Assembly: GCA_910585355.1 (NCBI GenBank)
Contig: CAJUDN010000031.1
Coordinates: 1 to 18,122 of the forward strand
Direction: 5' to 3'
DNA from: an uncultured Lachnospiraceae bacterium
Lineage (GTDB): Bacteria; Bacillota_A; Clostridia; Lachnospirales; Lachnospiraceae
Length of the DNA: 18,122 nt
The translations under genes were made by a program, and so were the position numbers. This document shows, one piece after another, positions 13,675 to 18,122 of this stretch. The notes beneath the pieces were generated by a model. It saw nothing but the letters and a program-made list of their open reading frames with translations, ran no database searches and was not told the origin of the DNA. Within the stretch, counting starts at the first letter, position 1, and each line of letters begins with the position of its first letter.

Positions 13675-14853
13675 ATGCTGTACGAAGAGAAAGAGATTGA
13701 GACAATCCCGGTGGGACCTTTAGGGCTGATTCCCTTGAAGAGCTGCGAAGGCCTGGGAAAGAAAGTCGATGCCTGGCTGGCCGACTGGAGAAACGAAAGG
13801 GAAAGCGAACATAAAACAACCATCGCTTTTGCCGGCTACCAGAGAGATTCTTATATTATAGGATCAAGAACCCCGCGGTTTGGCTCTGGTGAGGCAAAGG
13901 GGGAGATTCTGGAATCCGTCCGCGGAGATGACCTGTATATCATGGTAGATGTATGCAATTACAGCCTGACTTATTCCCTGAATGGAATGGTAAACCACAT
14001 GTCACCGGACGACCATTACCAGGATTTAAAGCGTGTGATTGCCGCTGTGGGAGGAAAGGCGAGACGCATCAATGTGATTATGCCGTTCCTTTATGAGAGC
14101 CGTCAGCATAAGAGAACAGGAAGAGAATCTCTGGACTGTTCTCTGGTTCTCCGTGAGCTGGTGAGTATGGGAGTGGAAAATATCATTACCTTTGACGCCC
14201 ATGATCCAAGGGTGCAGAATGCGATTCCGCTAAAGGGATTTGAGACCGTGCAGCCCACCTATCAGTTCATCAAACACCTGCTGATGCATGAAAAGGATCT
14301 TCAGATCGACAGTAACCATATGATGGTCATCAGCCCGGACGAAGGAGGAATGAACAGAGCTGTGTTCTTTGCAAACGTCCTGGGACTGGACTTGGGTATG
14401 TTCTATAAACGCCGTGACTACACCAGGGTGGTCAATGGACGAAATCCCATTGTGGCCCATGAATTTCTGGGAACCAGTGTGGAGGGAAAAGACGTGATCA
14501 TTGTGGATGATATGATTTCTTCTGGTGAAAGCATGCTGGATACTGCCAAGGAATTAAAGCGAAGAAAGGCCAGAAAAGTATTTGTATGCACTACTTTTGG
14601 GCTTTTTACCGGCGGCCTTAAGAAGTTTGATGAATATTATGAGAACGGAATCATTGACAGGGTTCTGACCACAAATCTGGTTTACCAGACACCGGAGCTC
14701 TTATCCAGGCCTTACTATATTGATGTTGACATGAGCAAATACATTGCCCTGATTATTGATAACCTGAACCATGACTCTTCCTTAAGCGAGCTTCTGAACC
14801 CCACCGGGCGCATTAACCGCCTGTTAGAGAAGTACCGCGCCGGAGAGCGATGA
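13675..14853 (+). CDS. prs: Ribose-phosphate pyrophosphokinase (PRPP synthetase), long clostridial form
   Basis: 392-aa enzyme making PRPP from ribose 5-phosphate and ATP for nucleotide, histidine, tryptophan and NAD synthesis. Recognised parts are YESRQHKRTGRES (140-152), equivalent to the ATP-binding YARQDRK region; FDAHDPRVQNAIP (173-185), equivalent to the DLHA segment; KRRDYTRV in the flexible loop; and the PRPP loop VDDMISSGES (277-286). It is about 75 residues longer than the usual ~315 aa, mostly through N-terminal and internal additions, and the PRPP loop differs from the usual DDMIDTGGT. Start ATG 13675 has GGAGGAA 4 nt upstream; upstream frame to 13540 lacks family similarity. Confidence 0.9.
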   Translation: MLYEEKEIETIPVGPLGLIPLKSCEGLGKKVDAWLADWRNERESEHKTTIAFAGYQRDSYIIGSRTPRFGSGEAKGEILESVRGDDLYIMVDVCNYSLTYSLNGMVNHMSPDDHYQDLKRVIAAVGGKARRINVIMPFLYESRQHKRTGRESLDCSLVLRELVSMGVENIITFDAHDPRVQNAIPLKGFETVQPTYQFIKHLLMHEKDLQIDSNHMMVISPDEGGMNRAVFFANVLGLDLGMFYKRRDYTRVVNGRNPIVAHEFLGTSVEGKDVIIVDDMISSGESMLDTAKELKRRKARKVFVCTTFGLFTGGLKKFDEYYENGIIDRVLTTNLVYQTPELLSRPYYIDVDMSKYIALIIDNLNHDSSLSELLNPTGRINRLLEKYRAGER

Positions 14854-14888
14854 AGCGTCTCGCGGGAACAACAGTAACTGTAAGGACT

Positions 14889-14907
14889 CCGGCCTGAATC
14901 CGGCCGG
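14889..14907 (+). other. GC hairpin in the prs-rpoN gap
   Basis: CCGGCC (14889-14894) pairs with GGCCGG (14902-14907) around TGAATCC. No U-run follows directly. It ends 9 nt before the AGGGGG ribosome site of rpoN, so it may mark 3' processing or partial termination. Confidence 0.4.
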
Positions 14908-14928
14908 GAAATGGCAGGGGGAATTTTT

Positions 14929-16263
14929 TTGGAAATGAAAGCGGATCTTTCTCTTCAGACAAAACAGGTCTTATCACAGGTGCAGATGCAGTCATTAAAC
15001 ATTCTTAGTATGTCCATGACAGAGCTTCGTGAATTTTTACAGAATGAAGAGATTGAAAATCCCTTGATGGAATATTCAGCGGAAAAACAGGATATTGATG
15101 TCCCGGTTACTTACCGGGAGTATGACCGTTTTTATAACCGGGGGGCAAGAGATGATGATGGCGAGGGCGAGCTTTACCAGGTGGAGAATGGCCCGCCTTC
15201 CGTTGAAGATATGGTAAACATGCAGCTATCCTGGGATTGCTTCGGAGAAAAGGAAAAGCAGATTGTGAATTTCTGCATCCATTCTTTGGAACAGAGCGGA
15301 TATCTGCCGGTTCCGGCAAAAGAAATTGCAGGGGCGCTGGGGACGGAGATTTCCGTTGTGGAGGACGTACTCTCAGAGCTTAAAACCCTGGAGCCCAAAG
15401 GTATTTTTGCCTCCGGTCTGGAAGAATGCCTTCTGCTTCAGATTAAAGGAATGGAGCGGGAGAGGGATCTGGAAAAGATTATCCGTTTTCATTTAAACGA
15501 CGTGGCGGAGGGAAGAATAAGCAATATTTCCAGAAAGACTAAACTCTCTTCTATGGAAGTAAGAAAGCTGATTCATATCATTAAAGAATTAAATCCGCGG
15601 CCTTTAAACGGCTATGGAGGGGACAGGGTTCAGTATGTTCTGCCGGATATCATTATAGACTACCAGGATGGACAATGGGCCATCAGCCTTAATGATAAAT
15701 GGACCGGAAATATTGGAGTTAACGAATTTTACGTCCATATGATGGAAACGGCGCAGGATGAAGAGCTTCGAACATATTTTGAAGAAAAGCTGCGTCGTGC
15801 CCGGTTTATTGTGAGTGCGGTGGAACAGCGCCGCAAGACCCTGGAGGGAATCGCTGAGGGAATTTTAAGAAGGCAGGCCGGCTATTTCCTTGGGAAGGAG
15901 CCTTTAAAGCCCATGACTCTGGAGGAAATTGCCGGGGAACGGGAAATACATAAATCAACGGTAAGCCGCGCTATCCGCGATAAATATGTTCTGGTGCCTG
16001 CGGGCTGTCTTCTGATTCGTGATTTATTTACCGCAGGAATTGCATCCGGTGAAGGCGGCAGTGAGGATGTGAGCCGGAATACAGTAAAGACTCAGCTGAA
16101 AAAACTTGTGGATCAGGAAAGTAAGCAAAAACCGTTCAGTGATGAACAGCTTGCAGGGCTGCTTGGAGAAATCGGTATGCAAATATCCAGGCGGACCGTC
16201 GCAAAATACAGAATGGAAATGGGAATCGGAAGCGCTTTCCAGAGACGGGAAGAACACGAATAG
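14929..16263 (+). CDS. rpoN: RNA polymerase sigma-54 factor
   Basis: 444-aa alternative sigma factor that recognises -24/-12 promoters and needs an AAA+ activator. Region I is glutamine-rich (LSLQTKQVLSQVQMQSLNIL). The core-binding middle contains QLSWDCFGEKEKQI and GIFASGLEECLLLQ, and the C-terminal DNA-binding part has the helix-turn-helix IHKSTVSRAIRDKYV and the RpoN box RRTVAKYRMEMG (421-432). I chose TTG 14929, which has AGGGGG 7 nt upstream; ATG 14935 is also possible, while ATG 14911 has no ribosome site. No activator or -24/-12 promoter was seen in the window, so its targets lie elsewhere. Confidence 0.92.
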   Translation: MEMKADLSLQTKQVLSQVQMQSLNILSMSMTELREFLQNEEIENPLMEYSAEKQDIDVPVTYREYDRFYNRGARDDDGEGELYQVENGPPSVEDMVNMQLSWDCFGEKEKQIVNFCIHSLEQSGYLPVPAKEIAGALGTEISVVEDVLSELKTLEPKGIFASGLEECLLLQIKGMERERDLEKIIRFHLNDVAEGRISNISRKTKLSSMEVRKLIHIIKELNPRPLNGYGGDRVQYVLPDIIIDYQDGQWAISLNDKWTGNIGVNEFYVHMMETAQDEELRTYFEEKLRRARFIVSAVEQRRKTLEGIAEGILRRQAGYFLGKEPLKPMTLEEIAGEREIHKSTVSRAIRDKYVLVPAGCLLIRDLFTAGIASGEGGSEDVSRNTVKTQLKKLVDQESKQKPFSDEQLAGLLGEIGMQISRRTVAKYRMEMGIGSAFQRREEHE

Positions 16264-16298
16264 ATACATTACAAAACTTGAATGGGCCGGAGGTTTTC

Positions 16299-17327
16299 AT
16301 GTCATTTGTTTATAAAAGTCTCCTGCCGACACCGGAGGAAATTAAAGCGGAATTTCCGCTGGCTCCTGAGTTCGTGCAGGCGAAGGCAGAAAAAGATAAG
16401 GAAATTGCAGATGTTTTTATGGGAAAGAGCACCAAATTTCTGGTGATTATCGGACCATGTTCGGCGGACCGGGAGGATGCTGTCTGCGAATATATAGGAC
16501 GGCTTGCCAGGGTTCATGAGCAGGTAAAAGACAAGCTGATACTGATACCGCGGGTATATACGAATAAGCCGCGAACCACCGGGGGTGGTTACAAGGGAAT
16601 GCTGCATCAGCCTGATCCGGAGAAAAAGCCCAATATGTACGAGGGGCTGGTGGCTATTCGGAAACTCCATATGAAGGTGATTCAGGATTACGGCTTTACC
16701 ACGGCTGATGAGATGCTGTATCCGGAAAATTTGAGTTACCTGTCTGATGTGCTTTCCTATATTGCCATCGGCGCCCGCTCTGTGGAGAATCAACAGCACC
16801 GCCTGGCCTCCAGCGGCGTGGATGTTCCTGTGGGAATGAAGAATCCTACCAGTGGAGATTTGAGTGTGATGTTAAATGCTGTTTATGCAGCGCAGCATGG
16901 ACATGACTTTATTTTCCGAACATGGGAGGTGGAGACAAAAGGAAATCCTCTGACCCATACCATTCTCCGCGGCGCGGTCAGTAAACATGGACAGTGTCTG
17001 CCAAACTATCATTATGAGGATCTGGAGCTGCTTTACAGTCTGTACCAGGAGAGGGACCTTCTGAATCCGGCCTGCATTGTGGATGCAAACCATTCTAACT
17101 CCAACAAAAGGTATGAAGAGCAGGTTCGAATCGTGAAAGAGGTGCTTCACAGCCGACGTCATTCCGCGGATATCCACGACTTTATTAAGGGAGTTATGGT
17201 GGAAAGTTATCTGGAATCGGGCTGCCAGAAAATCGGAGAGCATATTTACGGAAAATCCATCACGGATCCGTGTCTGGGCTGGAAGGAGTCTGAACAGTTA
17301 ATTTATGACATTGCCGAGTCCATATAG
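16299..17327 (+). CDS. 3-deoxy-7-phosphoheptulonate (DAHP) synthase, class I AroF/G/H type
   Basis: 342-aa enzyme joining PEP and erythrose 4-phosphate, the first step of the shikimate pathway. Motifs are IIGPCSADR (50-58) with metal-ligand C54; PRVYTNKPRTTGGGYKG (84-100); IGARSVENQQHR; VGMKNPTSGD; ILRGA; DANHSNSNK with a likely metal His; and SITDPCLGW with the final Asp ligand. Length matches the E. coli-type feedback-regulated enzymes (about 350 aa), including the N-terminal extension; which amino acid inhibits it cannot be read here. Start ATG 16299 has GGAGG 5 nt upstream; a TTG at 16278 opens the same frame but would contain the ribosome site. It follows rpoN by 35 nt. Confidence 0.94.
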   Translation: MSFVYKSLLPTPEEIKAEFPLAPEFVQAKAEKDKEIADVFMGKSTKFLVIIGPCSADREDAVCEYIGRLARVHEQVKDKLILIPRVYTNKPRTTGGGYKGMLHQPDPEKKPNMYEGLVAIRKLHMKVIQDYGFTTADEMLYPENLSYLSDVLSYIAIGARSVENQQHRLASSGVDVPVGMKNPTSGDLSVMLNAVYAAQHGHDFIFRTWEVETKGNPLTHTILRGAVSKHGQCLPNYHYEDLELLYSLYQERDLLNPACIVDANHSNSNKRYEEQVRIVKEVLHSRRHSADIHDFIKGVMVESYLESGCQKIGEHIYGKSITDPCLGWKESEQLIYDIAESI

Positions 17328-17338
17328 TAACAGTTCAG
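17325..17338 (+). repeat. Second TAGTAACAGTT(T/C)AG copy, over the DAHP synthase stop
   Basis: TAGTAACAGTT plus CAG, where the first TAG is the stop codon. It matches the copy at 9680 in 13 of 14 positions. A GCGCG/CGCGC hairpin (17347-17361) follows. Confidence 0.35.
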
Positions 17339-17371
17339 ACAGTTCTGCGCGTTCGCCGCGCCGACTTTACG

Positions 17372-17416
17372 AAAACGCAATGGTTGTGGAGATACGGCCT
17401 ATCGCGAAGCGTTTTT
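17372..17416 (+). terminator. Possible terminator after DAHP synthase
   Basis: AAAACGC (17372-17378) pairs with GCGTTTT (17409-17415) over a 30-nt loop that holds a small GATA/TATC hairpin, and a T5 run ends at 17416. The long loop makes it a weaker case than the other terminators here. Confidence 0.4.
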
Positions 17417-17471
17417 AAAGGTTGTATGAGGTAACGGTTTCGGGCTACCTGTCTGCTGCTCCATATAGGTC

Positions 17472-17500
17472 TTGACAGAATCGGAAGAGTCTGTTAGGAT
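17472..17500 (+). promoter_or_regulatory. Sigma-A promoter for the ABC-F leader
   Basis: TTGACA (17472-17477), a 17-nt spacer and TAGGAT (17495-17500). The predicted start is near 17507, so the transcript leader to the ABC-F start codon would be about 364 nt. Confidence 0.65.
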
Positions 17501-17563
17501 AACGATGGTAGCAGGCGCTGAGCGTAACGGTACCAAAGCGAAAAAAGAAAGCGGAGGAAAAAG

Positions 17564-17587
17564 ATGTACAATACATTTTCTTGCTAA
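17564..17587 (+). CDS. Candidate leader peptide uORF1 (MYNTFSC)
   Basis: A 7-codon frame with GGAGG 6 nt before its ATG, a better ribosome site than many full genes in this window. Its codons include a stretch (17565-17575) complementary, with one bulged base, to 17722-17731, just before the terminator. A translated leader peptide is common before ABC-F and other ribosome-protection or rRNA-methylase genes. No family match is claimed. Confidence 0.5.
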   Translation: MYNTFSC

Positions 17588-17612
17588 TTGAGAGGAGCAT
17601 ATTGGAGAAATA

Positions 17613-17663
17613 ATGGGGGACCGCCCTGTTTTTTGGTATGCTCACGTGCAGGAAAATGTTTAA
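17613..17663 (+). CDS. Candidate leader peptide uORF2 (MGDRPVFWYAHVQENV)
   Basis: A 16-codon frame with GGAG 5 nt before its ATG, beginning 25 nt after uORF1 ends and stopping about 70 nt before the terminator stem. It is rich in aromatic residues in the middle (FWY), a composition that could stall or slow a drug-bound ribosome. Codons 8-9 (TGGTATG, 17634-17640) are complementary to 17713-17719. Function is inferred from position and ribosome site. Confidence 0.5.
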   Translation: MGDRPVFWYAHVQENV

Positions 17664-17703
17664 GTCTTTTGCCGATGCTGTATAGAGGAAAGATACGGAA
17701 AGT

Positions 17704-17868
17704 ATGTCGTGTCATACCATGTGTTTGTACAGAAGGCCGCAGGAATTAAGCATTCCTGCGGCCTTTTCAAAATTATTACTGTTCACGGGAAGGGGCGTCT
17801 TCCGGTCCGTTTTTCCCCGTCCTGTAAACGGTAACTCAAAATTCATCATTCAAAATGAGGAGGTATGA
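17704..17868 (+). CDS. Open frame of 54 codons across the leader terminator (doubtful gene)
   Basis: Begins ATG TCG TGT at 17704, reads through the terminator stem without a stop, and ends at TGA 17866-17868, two nt before the ABC-F ATG. Its ribosome site is weak (CGGAAAGT directly before ATG; GAGGAAAG further up). The product has no recognisable domain. It may be chance; if translated, it would couple to the ABC-F gene. Confidence 0.2.
   Translation: MSCHTMCLYRRPQELSIPAAFSKLLLFTGRGVFRSVFPRPVNGNSKFIIQNEEV
17733..17767 (+). terminator. Leader (attenuator) terminator upstream of the ABC-F gene
   Basis: AAGGCCGCAGGAAT (17733-17746) and ATTCCTGCGGCCTT (17752-17765) form a perfect 14-bp stem with a 5-nt loop, followed by TTTT ending at 17767. 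It lies inside the predicted transcript about 104 nt before the ABC-F start codon, and no convincing promoter is seen between them, so the gene probably needs read-through. Confidence 0.8.
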
Positions 17869-17870
17869 GC

Positions 17871-18122
17871 ATGGCATTTATAAATATTGTTGATTTGTCG
17901 TTTTCCTATGAGGGAAGCAGCGACATGATATTTGATCATGTATCCTTTCGGATGGATACGGACTGGAGACTTGGCTTCACCGGAAGAAACGGAAGAGGGA
18001 AAACTACATTTATGCGTCTTCTCCTGGACTCCGGACGGAGGGAAGAGGACCGCAGGTTTGAATACAACGGAACCATAGCCGCTCCGGTGGGGTTTGAATA
18101 TTTCCCCTATGAGGTCATAAAT
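17871..18122 (+). CDS. ABC-F ATPase, Lsa/CplR-like ribosome protection protein (3' end cut by window)
   Basis: First 84 residues of an ABC-F protein: cytoplasmic, without membrane segments, acting on the ribosome. Visible are INIVDLSFSYEGSSDMIF, FRMDTDWRLGFTGRNGRGKTT with Walker A GRNGRGKT (38-45), and GFEYFPYEV. The combination of ..DTDWRLGFTGRNGRGKTT and ..FEYFP is typical of the Lsa and CplR antibiotic-resistance ABC-F proteins (lincosamide, streptogramin A, pleuromutilin) rather than the housekeeping ABC-F groups. ATG 17871 has GAGGAGG 7 nt upstream; an in-frame ATG at 17865 is too close to it. About 400 residues, including the second ATPase domain and the interdomain linker that touches the drug site, lie outside the window, so the resistance spectrum cannot be judged. 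Confidence 0.88.
   Translation, partial: MAFINIVDLSFSYEGSSDMIFDHVSFRMDTDWRLGFTGRNGRGKTTFMRLLLDSGRREEDRRFEYNGTIAAPVGFEYFPYEVIN

Larger units (their letters stand above)
17328..17870 (+). other. 543-nt gene-poor interval: 3' end of aromatic gene plus ABC-F leader
   Basis: The first ~140 nt hold a dispersed-repeat-like sequence, a GCGCG/CGCGC hairpin and a possible terminator. From 17472 the stretch holds a promoter, two short uORFs with ribosome sites, a strong internal terminator and the ABC-F ribosome site, laid out like a transcription-attenuation leader. I see no long coding frame or RNA gene in it beyond these elements. Confidence 0.6.

Overview
The window reads as chromosomal DNA of a Gram-positive anaerobe in the Clostridia, most likely a Lachnospiraceae-type genome. 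The evidence is the strong AGGAGG ribosome sites, frequent TTG starts, a lipoprotein solute-binding protein, a two-cysteine-motif DnaI/DnaC-type helicase loader beside a DnaD-domain protein, a clostridial-type long PRPP synthetase and an Lsa/CplR-like ABC-F gene. Genus is an inference only; no rRNA or tRNA is present.

Left part (1-9679) is a divergent metabolic locus. On the minus strand, from about 7026 leftwards, a seven-gene operon encodes an RraA-family protein, a lipoprotein family-5 solute-binding protein, two Dpp/Opp-type permeases, two ATPases and the N-terminal part of a divergent GcvPA-like protein that runs off the left edge. On the plus strand, from 7251, lie a creatininase-family amidohydrolase, a Nit-type carbon-nitrogen hydrolase and a GntR/FCD repressor. 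The 224-bp divergent spacer holds two good sigma-A promoters facing each other, with a 13-bp palindrome across the minus-strand -10 and the plus-strand start region, plus a 26-bp dyad before the creatininase gene. I infer a repressor-controlled uptake and breakdown system for a small amide, cyclic amide or peptide-like compound; its substrate is not shown by the sequence.

Middle part (9680-17327) is housekeeping: murC with its own terminator; a 270-bp spacer with five perfect DnaA boxes (two identical tandem pairs and one inverted); the dnaD-like/dnaC-like helicase-loading pair; prs (ribose-phosphate pyrophosphokinase) with its own strong promoter over the upstream stop codon; rpoN (sigma-54); and a class I DAHP synthase.

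Right part (17328-18122) is a 543-nt gene-poor stretch with a candidate attenuation leader in front of an ABC-F ATPase gene of the Lsa/CplR antibiotic-resistance type, cut by the right edge. The leader has a consensus promoter, two short upstream ORFs with good ribosome sites (7 and 16 codons), segments near the terminator complementary to both uORFs, and a strong 14-bp terminator hairpin about 105 nt before the start codon. This leader, the DnaA-box cluster before the helicase-loader operon and the amide-type catabolic locus are the three parts most worth checking.
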